Shown: positions 30,941 through 39,174, counted from the first letter of the stretch. The stretch: 47,458 bases of DNA from Planctomycetales bacterium (GCA_030592655.1 JAUVIQ010000002.1:1-47458); one strand, 5' to 3'. Made by a program: numbers and translations. The notes: generated from the sequence alone by a model not told the origin.

Positions 30941-32251
30941 ATGAGACACAAACGAATTGCGACATTCTTGGTTGTTGGTATGATTCTTGTCACTTGGTCA
31001 TTGCTGGCTGCACCGGTTTGGGCCCAGCAGCAGCAGTACGATGTGTACAAAAATGTCCCTGATGTGGACAAGCCAGATCGGGACGCTAACGGGATTTGGC
31101 CCGATCCCGGCGATATGAGTTGCTGGCAGGCAACGGCGGCGAACCTTCTGGGCGGGGCAGGATGGGGTCTCGCGGCCAACACTCCTCAGCAAAATGCCGA
31201 TGCCATCTATGGTCACATGAACACCCACTTCGGTTGGGCCAATTCGGGCAAACCCGAAATTGCGATCAACTGGTGGCTCTACAATTATGGTTACAATTCC
31301 GACCAAGCCGGAAGCGGATGGTATCAACCGACGAAGACCTATAACGACGTAACCGTCATCAACCGAACGCTGTGCAGTTTCGATTATGACTTTCTGCTGG
31401 ATGAACTGGAACGGTGCCAGTACGTCGGCGTCAGTTGGGAGTTCTTTGATCCTGTTCTTGATGTAGGGTTCGCTCACTGTCTGACACTAATTGGCGGAAA
31501 CCACGTCGGAAACCCAAACGCCCGTCCGACAGGTAATGTTTCCCTCTGGCACGACTCCGACAGAGATGTTGGCAACGGCGTCCTTGACCCTGTCAACGAC
31601 GATCAATACACCAACACCTTTGACTTGGTACCACCGGCAGCACTCCCGCACTGGCATATCAATTACACTGCTGCGGTACCGCAAAACTGGGCGCTTGGAT
31701 ACGTAACACTGTGTCCGGGCGAGCAGAAACCGGCATCGGCCTTGGAAAATTACGACGCAGCCTGGCACCGTGACTACAACGCAGCCGGGAGCGAAATTCA
31801 GGTCTGGCGGACAGCCGGCGCCAACAAGAACTGGGGCGATCCCACCTGGGACCCGGACGCCACCGGCGATTATACCACCCTGGAGATCCCCAACGAGGAA
31901 ATCGAGAAGATGTTCAAAATGGTGTACCTGCTGGTTGATTTCAAGGATCGGTTATACGACCCTGCCGACCCCGATGGAGCGCCGGATATCAAACTTGAGG
32001 ACGACGGAGGCAACGAGGTACTCGATCTGATTATCACAATCAGCGCCGACGGTGGACAAATTCTGTACGAATGGAAAATGGACGACCAGCCTCCCTTCGA
32101 ACGGATCATCTTCCCGAACACCGACTACTACTACCTCACCGGCGACATAAAGGACTTTAATATCGCCACAGAGTGTGTCCCCGAACCGGCAACAATGGGC
32201 CTGCTGGTTCTGGGCGGCATAGGCCTGCTCATCCGCAGGAAAAGAAACTGA
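30941..32251 (+). CDS. Secreted PEP-CTERM protein with papain/C39-like cysteine peptidase motifs
   Basis: 436 aa from the ATG at 30941 (AGGAG 7 bases before). Signal peptide: FLVVGMILVTWSLLAAPVWAQ. The segment DMSCWQATAANLLGG (Cys61) has the form of a cysteine-peptidase active site (SCWAAAASN-like), and GFAHCLTLIGG (His about 179) fits the partner His of IdeS/C39-type folds. The middle is rich in Asp/Asn/Trp. The C-terminus is a full PEP-CTERM signal: VPEPATMGLLVLGGIG, hydrophobic helix, RRKR. It is an exosortase substrate; the peptidase call is by motif only. Preceded by leader copy 1. Confidence 0.85.
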   Translation: MRHKRIATFLVVGMILVTWSLLAAPVWAQQQQYDVYKNVPDVDKPDRDANGIWPDPGDMSCWQATAANLLGGAGWGLAANTPQQNADAIYGHMNTHFGWANSGKPEIAINWWLYNYGYNSDQAGSGWYQPTKTYNDVTVINRTLCSFDYDFLLDELERCQYVGVSWEFFDPVLDVGFAHCLTLIGGNHVGNPNARPTGNVSLWHDSDRDVGNGVLDPVNDDQYTNTFDLVPPAALPHWHINYTAAVPQNWALGYVTLCPGEQKPASALENYDAAWHRDYNAAGSEIQVWRTAGANKNWGDPTWDPDATGDYTTLEIPNEEIEKMFKMVYLLVDFKDRLYDPADPDGAPDIKLEDDGGNEVLDLIITISADGGQILYEWKMDDQPPFERIIFPNTDYYYLTGDIKDFNIATECVPEPATMGLLVLGGIGLLIRRKRN

Positions 32252-32342
32252 ACATTAGAAGAATACGGCATAATCAGGCCGCTCGTTGCGGACCTGGCAG
32301 GTTACGCCGGAAAAGACAAGTAAAGATAGAGGAGTACGAAAA

Positions 32343-32996
32343 ATGAAAAAGACACTGATGCTCATTGCGGTTTTGGCGTTTGCAGCCGCACCCGTCATGG
32401 CCGAGGACATCTGGGATCCGCCGTGGGAAGAGAATCCGACCGATCCGCAATGGGAAGGCGGCGTTACCACCTACCAGCGCTGGGAGTTCGGCGAGAACCA
32501 GTACGAACCGGTAGAGATGGACAATAATTTCGGCGGCGCATCCGTCGAGTTCATCAACGGGGACTATCCCGCCTGGGTCGAAGGCTGGGACGGCACCGGC
32601 GCTGAAATCTGCACCTGGCACATCGGTGCGGATGATGTGAACGGCGGCGGAATCGACATCACCGTCTATAACAACCCCGAGCCGAACAAACGGAAGGTTA
32701 TCTTCCTCCAGGTAACTTCGGACAATACGTGGGATGCGAACGGGCCTACGAGTGATCCCCCCGGAACGACAACCTATCCCCACCCACAGAGTGGCATCGG
32801 CGGTGAGTGGTATGTGTACACCGCGCAGATCGATATTCCGATCAATCCTGAGAAAGAGGTCATCCACATCGACTTCCCGTATTGCACGAATATCGCGGAG
32901 ATCGTGGTTCATACGATCTGCGTTCCCGAACCGGCGACGATGAGCCTGCTGGTATTGGGCGGAATCGGCGCGATCCTGCGACGCAGGAAGAAATAA
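32343..32996 (+). CDS. PEP-CTERM secreted protein of unknown function
   Basis: 217 aa from the ATG at 32343 (AGAGGAG upstream). Signal peptide MKKTLMLIAVLAFAAAPVMA is nearly identical to that of the gene at 34502. The mature part is Trp/Pro/Asp-rich, beta-type, with no known domain. It ends with VPEPATMSLLVLGGIGAIL and RRRKK, the exosortase signal. A 91-bp gap separates it from the preceding gene. Confidence 0.88.
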   Translation: MKKTLMLIAVLAFAAAPVMAEDIWDPPWEENPTDPQWEGGVTTYQRWEFGENQYEPVEMDNNFGGASVEFINGDYPAWVEGWDGTGAEICTWHIGADDVNGGGIDITVYNNPEPNKRKVIFLQVTSDNTWDANGPTSDPPGTTTYPHPQSGIGGEWYVYTAQIDIPINPEKEVIHIDFPYCTNIAEIVVHTICVPEPATMSLLVLGGIGAILRRRKK

Positions 32997-33075
32997 AAAT
33001 ATAAACGGTACACAAAATGAGTTCGCTCGCAGCGGCCTCAAGAGATGTTCTGTACAAATAGAAAGGAGTAAGAAG

Positions 33076-33729
33076 ATGAGGAGTGAAGTAAAGATTTTAG
33101 TAATTATGGCCGCCTTCGGTCTGTTGCTGATTACCGCGGAGGCGACAGCAATTGTCGAGCCTGGTGGTCCGATCACCGACACCTTCTGGGTTGAGGTTGA
33201 CGCAGACGGTGCAGCTATCGGTGGCGGTAGCGGCTACGACGCCGACGGCGACGGTGAGGGCGAGTGGTATCACTACCCGAATACCGGGTGGTGGAACGAG
33301 TGGTTCTACGACCATCCCTTCGACCCGGAGCGATGGAAAAAGATTGATATTTCCTTCAACATCGTTCCGCTCGATCCGGCGCTGGACAGTTATGCCGAGG
33401 TTACGTATAACTGGTCAACGCCGCTCTATCCGGCGAACCCCGACCAGCCGCCTCTTCCGGAGGGTCTGACGCCCGAACTGGAAGCTGACTGGATCGTGCG
33501 CGATGAACCGTACATCTTCGAGGGCGAAGTCCCCGTAGATGGTGCTTGCGTCACCGACTCTATCGATATTCTGGAATACAACCCGGAATGGATATCGGTC
33601 GATATTCAAGGATACAACTTCGAGATCACCTGCGGGTGCATCACTCACGAGTGCATCCCCGAGCCGGCGACGATGAGCCTGCTGGTTCTGGGCGGAATCG
33701 GCATGCTGGTGAGACGACGCCGGAAATAA
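33076..33729 (+). CDS. PEP-CTERM secreted protein of unknown function
   Basis: 217 aa, AAAGGAG before the ATG. Signal peptide ILVIMAAFGLLLITAEATA. The mature part starts with a Gly/Asp-rich segment (GGGSGYDADGDGEGEWYHY, a possible calcium-binding stretch) and has two Cys near the C-terminal side. Ends IPEPATMSLLVLGGIGMLV plus an Arg-rich tail. Followed by a terminator at 33744-33775. Confidence 0.87.
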   Translation: MRSEVKILVIMAAFGLLLITAEATAIVEPGGPITDTFWVEVDADGAAIGGGSGYDADGDGEGEWYHYPNTGWWNEWFYDHPFDPERWKKIDISFNIVPLDPALDSYAEVTYNWSTPLYPANPDQPPLPEGLTPELEADWIVRDEPYIFEGEVPVDGACVTDSIDILEYNPEWISVDIQGYNFEITCGCITHECIPEPATMSLLVLGGIGMLVRRRRK

Positions 33730-33743
33730 GTTGCAAACAAAAT

Positions 33744-33775
33744 CCTGCCCTACCCTGTGGGGCGGGTTTGGTTTT
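33744..33775 (+). terminator. Rho-independent terminator after the third PEP-CTERM gene
   Basis: CCTGCCC (33744-33750) with GGGCGGG (33760-33766), then TTTGGTTTT. It closes the transcript begun at 30547. Confidence 0.75.
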
Positions 33776-33777
33776 CA

Positions 33778-33814
33778 CCATTGTCCGGTGTCCTGACCGG
33801 ACACCGGACAATGG
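33778..33814. repeat. 16-bp perfect inverted repeat
   Basis: CCATTGTCCGGTGTCC, 5-base loop, then the exact reverse complement. It lies 11 bp after the GC hairpin and before leader copy 2. Either a second terminator element or a dispersed palindrome. Confidence 0.85.
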
Positions 33815-33864
33815 GTTTATACCGTGAACACAACGGGCACGCCTTCTTTTCACCGTTTTTTTCC

Positions 33865-33892
33865 TTGACAAAACCGCAAAACGCGGTACACT
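33865..33892 (+). promoter_or_regulatory. Promoter of PEP-CTERM leader copy 2
   Basis: TTGACA (33865-33870), 16-bp spacer, TACACT (33887-33892), preceded by TTTTTTTCC as at 30520-30547. Confidence 0.75.
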
Positions 33893-33898
33893 CATTAT

Positions 33899-34255
33899 TG
33901 TTCCAACTCTCAGAATCGAACTCTCATTCAGAGAGCAACGGAGTTCATTTGTCTCGAATTGGAGCAGGATGCGGATATCGCTCGTTCGACCTGCTCGGAC
34001 CGTCAAGTCGGGTTCCCGCGTCTTGCAAGGAGTGCTTATTTGCTTGTCCAGGCATTTGCCGAGAAACATCGGAGAATGATTTTTTCGTGTCGGTAGGCAA
34101 AGTGGTCTGGGCGGAGATAAACGCCCGCTCATCAGTGAAACCGCTCAATCGGCCCGACAGGACAAATACGCTAAACCAGTGCGACGACGGAGGTCATAAC
34201 CCGTCGAAAACACCCCGTGAAACCCAAAGGAGACAATAGAGACAAAAGGAAAAAT
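33899..34255 (+). ncRNA. Candidate structured 5' leader RNA, copy 2
   Basis: Parallel to 30554-30905. Hairpin A: GAGCAGG (33962-33968) with CCTGCTC (33990-33996). Hairpin B around 34108-34131: TGGGCGG with CCGCTCA enclosing the same AGATAAACGC. Compared with copy 1, U-G became C-G, G-C became G-U, and U-G became U-A, so every change keeps the pair. The third block forms CGACGG with CCGTCG here. Downstream lies only a PEP-CTERM gene remnant (34320-34415), then an intact PEP-CTERM gene. Confidence 0.65.
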
Positions 34256-34319
34256 GGACGTTTACCGTAAGAAACAGGGGTATTGGAATGAACAGGAGGA
34301 TGCCCCCGACTTGTTCTGA

Positions 34320-34415
34320 TTGCAGAGCGATTACGCTGCAAATGTTCCCGAACCGTTCACAATGACGCTGCTGGTGCTCGGTTCGGCCGGCTTAATCCTC
34401 CGCCGGAAAAGATAA
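34320..34415 (+). pseudogene. Remnant C-terminal tail of a PEP-CTERM protein
   Basis: In frame, 34335-34415 encodes ANVPEPFTMTLLVLGSAG then LILRRKR and stop, a complete PEP-CTERM tail. A TGA lies directly upstream in the same frame and no signal peptide or body is present. The gene that followed leader copy 2 seems to have lost all but its last 30 codons. The gene-free interval 33730-34501 otherwise holds the terminator, the inverted repeat, promoter 2 and leader copy 2. Confidence 0.75.
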
Positions 34416-34501
34416 AGAGAGGCGAAGCTATAGAGAGTTGGTTTTATCGGAATTTGGAAACAATTAACGAACAGGAAAACATTTCAGAAAAGGAGCAAAA
34501 A

Positions 34502-35161
34502 ATGAAAACCGCAACAAAAACACTGATGCTTATTGCTGTACTGGCGTTTGCAGCCGCACCGACAATGGCGAACCCTGTGAATGTGTACAGTCAGGACGGT
34601 CCTCAGGATCCGCTGGTCATCGAAGGTCCGGTACACGAATTGGGCGACGGGTTCCCGGCCAACGAATTGATCGAATCATCCAATCGGCCCACGGATGAGA
34701 CGGCATGCGATGATCCTGGCAGCGAACCGGATGATCCGGCTATCCCCAACGTGCTGGTAACCATGACCAACCTTACCAGGGTTGATTGGCATGACGTTCA
34801 TTATGTTGCGGATCCGGAAACCGGTATTACCAACTTCGACGGGTGGATCGGCAACATGGGGGCGACAGACGCACAATTCGCCTTCAGGATCGACAACATC
34901 GGAATCAATAGACCGTTGGTCTCCGAGAGCATAATAGTGGACAACATCTTCCAGGCCAACGAAACGTGGGAGTTCATCATCCAAGATTTCGTCAATCAGA
35001 TGGGCGGCCCACCTACGCCCTTCGATAGCCTGGGCATTGCCGGCAGGAGCGGCGGCTGGCCTCCCTCGACGGGCAGCATCATTGCGGTTCCCGAACCGGC
35101 GACAATGAGTCTGCTGGTATTGGGCGGAATCGGCATGCTGGTGAGACGACGCCGGAAATAA
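34502..35161 (+). CDS. PEP-CTERM secreted protein of unknown function
   Basis: 219 aa from the ATG at 34502 (AAAAGGAG upstream). Signal peptide KTLMLIAVLAFAAAPTMA is shared with the gene at 32343. The mature part is acidic and contains a Cys-bearing ETACDDPGSEPDDP segment and a beta-rich domain resembling other planctomycete surface proteins, with no named family recognised. Ends VPEPATMSLLVLGGIGMLV plus RRRRK. Terminator at 35195-35232. Confidence 0.88.
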   Translation: MKTATKTLMLIAVLAFAAAPTMANPVNVYSQDGPQDPLVIEGPVHELGDGFPANELIESSNRPTDETACDDPGSEPDDPAIPNVLVTMTNLTRVDWHDVHYVADPETGITNFDGWIGNMGATDAQFAFRIDNIGINRPLVSESIIVDNIFQANETWEFIIQDFVNQMGGPPTPFDSLGIAGRSGGWPPSTGSIIAVPEPATMSLLVLGGIGMLVRRRRK

Positions 35162-35194
35162 TCCACAGATTTGCAGGGATTACGCTTCATTACC

Positions 35195-35232
35195 CCAAAC
35201 CCACGGACTGCGTTCCGTGGGTTTGGTTTTTT
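35195..35232 (+). terminator. Strong rho-independent terminator
   Basis: CCAAACCCACGGA (35195-35207) pairs with TCCGTGGGTTTGG (to 35226), then TTTTTT. Ends the PEP-CTERM cluster. Confidence 0.92.
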
Positions 35233-35376
35233 AATCAAAAAGACACACTTTCCCCCATAGATTCATCCCACATCGGTATCAAGAGACAAAGATTTGGGGG
35301 GACGGGACTTACATTTTTTACCCTGTTCCGAATCGGCGAAATTTGGTGTATTTTTACCATTTCGGGGCGGAATCCC

Positions 35377-35406
35377 TTGACAAATACAGCCGCTGTGTGG
35401 TATATT
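35377..35406 (+). promoter_or_regulatory. Promoter of folC
   Basis: TTGACA (35377-35382), 18-bp spacer, TATATT (35401-35406). The folC ATG at 35416 lies only 9 bp after the -10 box, so transcription would begin at or very near the start codon. Confidence 0.7.
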
Positions 35407-35415
35407 TGGGTGATT

Positions 35416-36807
35416 ATGGCAACTTCGGTTTCCCCAAAAACATCTCCTGGAAAGTCAGGACGCGCTCATAGATTGCCGATTCGCACCTACGATGCGGCAT
35501 TGAGGTATCTCTTTGCGCAAACGGACTACGAGCAGATGCTTCGAGTCCGTTACAACCGCGATACTTTCAGCCTGGTTCGCATGAGGTCGCTCCTGAAGCG
35601 TCTTGGCGATCCGCATAAAAAGTTGCGCAGCGTTCATATCGCCGGTACAAAGGGAAAGGGTTCCACCGCGACGATGCTCTCGGCGATGCTCCATTCCTGC
35701 GGGCACAAGGTCGGGCTTTACACCTCACCGCACGTGATGGACATCCGCGAACGGATACGGATAAATGGAGAGGTCATCCCACGCGCCGCCCTGACGCGCT
35801 ACATTAATAAAGTAGCCATACACGTCGAACGGATGAGCAACGACAAGCCGACCTTCTTCGAGATATTCACAGCCATTGCTTTTATGTACTTCGTGGATGA
35901 GAAAATCGACATAGCCGTTCTTGAGACGGGTCTCGGCGGCCGGCTTGACAGTACCAACGTCGTCAAACCGATGGTGGTCGGGTTCACCAACATCTCTCTG
36001 GATCACATTCACCAGCTTGGCGACACGGTCGAAGCCATTGCCGGTGAAAAGGCGGGGATACTTAAGCGCGGCGTACCGGCAGTGTCGGTCCGTCAGGTTC
36101 CCGCCGCAGAAGCCGTCCTGACAAAGGCGGCCAAGCGGGCCAATGCGCCGTTACTGATTACTGGAAAGAATATCGATTTCAGTTATCGTTTCGAGTCGTC
36201 GCGTGAGGACGGTCCGCAGACCCGCGTCTGTCTGACCACGTCACGCAGCAGGTTCGAGCACCTTCCCGTCCCGTTAATGGGCGAGCACCAGGCATTGAAC
36301 TGCGGACTTGCCCTTGCGCTGTTGGATCAGATTAAGAAGCACGGGTTTGATATTGACGATTCCGCCGCCATTGAAGGGCTTTCCAGGGTCAGCCTTCCGG
36401 GGCGGATGGAACTGATAAGGGAAAACCCGCGAATCCTCGTCGATGGCGCTCACAACGGCGCTTCGATGGAGGCGTTGATGCGATCCGTCGGGCAGTATAT
36501 CCCTTACGATTCGATGGTGGTAATCTTCGGATGTTCCGCCGACAAGGAAATTCCCGGTATGCTCGGTCAGTTGATGCGTGGGGCCGACAAGGTTATCTTC
36601 ACCGCCAGCAACAACACACGCGCCGTTGACCCTGACGACCTGGCTCAACGATACGAAGATCGCTCGGGAAAACACGCGCAGGTAGCGCCCACCCTCGCCG
36701 AAGCCATTCGCCTCGCCAACAACGCCGTTACTCGCGGAGACATCATCTGCATAACGGGAAGTTTCTACCTCGTCGGTGAAGCAAAGAAACTACTTGGTAA
36801 TTCGTAA
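35416..36807 (+). CDS. folC: Folylpolyglutamate synthase/dihydrofolate synthase
   Basis: 463 aa from the ATG at 35416. Mur-ligase fold: P-loop IAGTKGKGSTATMLSAML, folC motif GLYTSPHVMDIRERIRI, ETGLGGRLDSTN, and LVDGAHNGASM in the C-terminal domain. It adds glutamate to folates and may also make dihydrofolate from dihydropteroate. Length fits. The usual extension before MATSVSP would overlap the promoter, so this start is preferred. The stop codon (36805-36807) lies within a heptamer array (36797-36817). Stands alone, convergent with the deacetylase-like gene. Confidence 0.93.
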   Translation: MATSVSPKTSPGKSGRAHRLPIRTYDAALRYLFAQTDYEQMLRVRYNRDTFSLVRMRSLLKRLGDPHKKLRSVHIAGTKGKGSTATMLSAMLHSCGHKVGLYTSPHVMDIRERIRINGEVIPRAALTRYINKVAIHVERMSNDKPTFFEIFTAIAFMYFVDEKIDIAVLETGLGGRLDSTNVVKPMVVGFTNISLDHIHQLGDTVEAIAGEKAGILKRGVPAVSVRQVPAAEAVLTKAAKRANAPLLITGKNIDFSYRFESSREDGPQTRVCLTTSRSRFEHLPVPLMGEHQALNCGLALALLDQIKKHGFDIDDSAAIEGLSRVSLPGRMELIRENPRILVDGAHNGASMEALMRSVGQYIPYDSMVVIFGCSADKEIPGMLGQLMRGADKVIFTASNNTRAVDPDDLAQRYEDRSGKHAQVAPTLAEAIRLANNAVTRGDIICITGSFYLVGEAKKLLGNS

Positions 36808-36817
36808 TTGGTAAAAA
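36797..36817. repeat. Heptamer array containing the folC stop codon
   Basis: GTAATTC, GTAATTG, GTAAAAA; the same units as at 26414-26446. The TAA of folC is in the second unit. Confidence 0.7.
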
Positions 36818-36858
36818 AATACCCGATGCCCAGTTACTGATTGCTCACACTGACCAAG

Positions 36859-36903
36859 TACGTAGCACGGGCGTCTCACGTAGTGAGACGCCCGTGCTAC
36901 GTA
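36859..36903. terminator. 21-bp perfect palindrome between convergent genes
   Basis: TACGTAGCACGGGCGTCTCAC, loop GTA, exact reverse complement. It lies between the ends of folC and the minus-strand deacetylase-like gene, where a bidirectional terminator is expected. No T-tract, so it may equally be a dispersed palindromic element. Confidence 0.6.
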
Positions 36904-36908
36904 TTCGG

Positions 36909-38669
36909 TCACACTGTCCCGTCTGTTACGCCATCCGTTACGCTTCCGTAACGGGCGACGACATGGTGGGTGGTTGCCTCGTGAGCCAGCGGAAGATGGA
37001 CGGCTTCCTTGCCGAAGCGGCGGGCCGGAAATACCGATGCGGGCCTACCATTGATGACGACTTCCCCCAGAGTCGAACCCTCATGTCGCGGCGGAAGGAT
37101 TACCGATAGTCCGCCACAGGGCGTCCCGCCGGTAACGGTAAATGTCAAGTCGGTCCCGTTCCATTCGGCCTCCCCCAGCCGATACGTATCGCGCGCTTCC
37201 CAGAAGTCGCACCATCGGTCGATGGACCAGATGGGCATGTTGTGTCGCCGGGCGGCCTTCATAAGCGCCCGTGCGTGTGGGCCTGAGAATTCCGCATAAT
37301 TGCACGGATGGATTACCACGCAGAAAGGAACGTGGAAAAACCGGGTTGAGTCTTCGAAGATACGCTCGACAAGCACCTCCCACTGCTCGGAAGAGAGTTT
37401 GGCCGAATAGTAACTCGTAGGATGGAAGCCCCCGTCGTCGCTCATGTGGACGTACTGCTCCCAGACATTGATCAGGTCTCCGTCGGGTCCGACGAAGCGG
37501 CTCGGCAAGGCTGACCCCCATTGCCCGTAAGGCCGCCAGTCCCGCGATTCCGCCGGTTCCAGGGACGCCGAAGCAAGGTTGCTGGACATGCGGATGCCCA
37601 TTTCCTCCCACATGCGGATCATCTCCATGTAGCCCGGCCAGCAGAGGGCGTGGTTGCGGATGGTCCGCACTCCCTCGCCCTGCGTGCGAATGAACAGTTC
37701 CACCTCGTCTCGCAAGGCCTGGAGTTGCTGTTGAACAGGCTGGTCGCCGTACTTGGTGATATCGGGATGGACGCTGATAGTATGCCCGCGAGCCTCCATC
37801 TCGCGTCGGATTTCCGGCGTCATCTCCGTATGGTGAGGAACGATATAGAGCGTCATCGTCCCGCCCATCGCCTCCACGTCGTGCATCTCATGGAAGTCAA
37901 GGTCCACCGGCCTGTGGTCCTCGTCGCCTGAGAACAGAAGGATCGCCGGCGCCATGTCGGGAAGTTGCCACAGCATCGGCATCGGCCCGTACGACTCGCA
38001 ATAGTGTCGAACGACGTCCACCAATAGCCTCGCCAGCATATCCGAACAGGGCGTCCAGCCCCACTCGGTTCCACCAACATCAACGGCAAATCGCTCCGGC
38101 CGGGGATACGGAACGCCTTCGGTCGGTCTGTCGGCAAGGGCTGGGTCGCCTTGGCGAAGCAGCGACACGCCAGCCGGTAAATCGAAGGAAAAAACCACAA
38201 GATTCCCCTTCCCGACAGGACGGGCGATAATGGCTGGGCTTTCCGAATTGCACCGGTCCAATTCAAAGACGTATCCCCAGACCGTCGGAGTATCCTGACA
38301 GGCGTAGGTCAGCACTTTCCCGGGGATGGGTAGTTGCTGCCCGCGCAGTCCCGCCGCAGGGCGCACAAGCCTCAGTCGGCAGTGGTTCTCCTTTTGGCCT
38401 TGGATGTCGAGTCCTGCCTGCCGGGCGAACTCGCCTTCAGGCGCGAAGGCGACCACGCATCCGCCCGCGCGGGCATAGGCGACCAGCGCCGATGCGTGAG
38501 TGTCGGCGGTATTACCGTCGGCGATTACCACGGCTACGTCGTCCGGCACGGGCTTCTGAAGCGCCTCGACGCCAACCGTTTCAGCCAGCGCCAGACCCCA
38601 CATCCGAAACATCTCATCAATGTATGCAGACTTGTCTATCTCGCCGTCGCTAACAATCCAGACACGCAT
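36909..38669 (-). CDS. Polysaccharide deacetylase-like protein with N-terminal glutamine-amidotransferase-like domain
   Basis: 586 aa from the ATG at 38669; a longer frame runs into the inverted-repeat element. Residues 1-190 look like a beta-alpha flavodoxin/GATase-like domain (MRVWIVSDGEIDKSAYIDE, VAVVIADGNTADTHAS, VVFSFDLPAG). From about 250 the sequence follows polysaccharide-deacetylase/NodB-like barrels: ILLFSGDEDHRPVDLDF with an early Asp pair, RGHTISVHPD with a His, and CVVIHPCNYAEFSG. A beta-sandwich C-terminus follows. The substrate is unknown. The gene shares strand with the oxidoreductase upstream, so sugar metabolism is plausible. Confidence 0.65.
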   Translation of the reverse strand: MRVWIVSDGEIDKSAYIDEMFRMWGLALAETVGVEALQKPVPDDVAVVIADGNTADTHASALVAYARAGGCVVAFAPEGEFARQAGLDIQGQKENHCRLRLVRPAAGLRGQQLPIPGKVLTYACQDTPTVWGYVFELDRCNSESPAIIARPVGKGNLVVFSFDLPAGVSLLRQGDPALADRPTEGVPYPRPERFAVDVGGTEWGWTPCSDMLARLLVDVVRHYCESYGPMPMLWQLPDMAPAILLFSGDEDHRPVDLDFHEMHDVEAMGGTMTLYIVPHHTEMTPEIRREMEARGHTISVHPDITKYGDQPVQQQLQALRDEVELFIRTQGEGVRTIRNHALCWPGYMEMIRMWEEMGIRMSSNLASASLEPAESRDWRPYGQWGSALPSRFVGPDGDLINVWEQYVHMSDDGGFHPTSYYSAKLSSEQWEVLVERIFEDSTRFFHVPFCVVIHPCNYAEFSGPHARALMKAARRHNMPIWSIDRWCDFWEARDTYRLGEAEWNGTDLTFTVTGGTPCGGLSVILPPRHEGSTLGEVVINGRPASVFPARRFGKEAVHLPLAHEATTHHVVARYGSVTDGVTDGTV

Positions 38670-38694
38670 GAGTTCAGGTCTCCTTCTTCGGCTA

Positions 38695-38807
38695 GGTGGC
38701 ACGGTCAAGCAATTCGAGGTCATGTGACCTCGAATTACTTGGCCGTGGCGAAGTCTCCAGGCGACACCACGGCCAAGCTCCACTTCGTTACGCTTGACCG
38801 TGCCACC
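38695..38807. repeat. Nested inverted-repeat element upstream of the deacetylase-like gene
   Basis: Outer arms GGTGGCACGGTCAAGC (38695-38710) and its complement (38792-38807) enclose two further hairpins: AATTCGAGGTCA/TGACCTCGAATT (38711-38736) and CTTGGCCGTGG/CCACGGCCAAG (38738-38777). The whole folds into a three-way cruciform. Typical of a small non-autonomous (MITE-like) element; no target duplication identified. Confidence 0.8.
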
Positions 38808-38835
38808 CATCTATCAAATCAGGTGTTGTGGAATA

Positions 38836-39168
38836 TTAGGTTTTCTTCGGTAGTTGGCCGACCGGGCGGTCCGGTCCGGGGCGAAAGTCGGGGACCTTGA
38901 ACTTTACCGAGTCCTTCTCGACCGATTCGCTCGCCAGTATCGCCGGAGCCGTCACCTCGCAGGCCTTATAGACGTCCATATCGACGGGCACGCCGTTGAG
39001 TATCGCGTCGCGGAACGTGGCAAAGATGGTAGCGTCTGCGCCACCGTGACCGCTGGTGCGAACGTAATCGTCGGATTCTCTGCCGTACTCGTCGGATTTC
39101 AGCGGGTAGGTGCTCCAATCCATCGCCGCTGGTTCGTTATCGTGCGTTCCCATCGCGGTGGTCCACAT
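38836..39168 (-). CDS. Gfo/Idh/MocA oxidoreductase, C-terminal part after an in-frame UAA
   Basis: 110 aa in exactly the same frame as 39175-40044; only TAA, TGC and AAG separate them. The content (GHGGADATIFATFRDAILNG, then VPVDMDVYKACEVTAPAILA) is the typical C-terminal end of this oxidoreductase family. It is very unlikely to work alone. With read-through the joined protein is about 402 aa, the usual length. Confidence 0.75.
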   Translation of the reverse strand: MWTTAMGTHDNEPAAMDWSTYPLKSDEYGRESDDYVRTSGHGGADATIFATFRDAILNGVPVDMDVYKACEVTAPAILASESVEKDSVKFKVPDFRPGPDRPVGQLPKKT

Positions 39169-39174
39169 CTTGCA

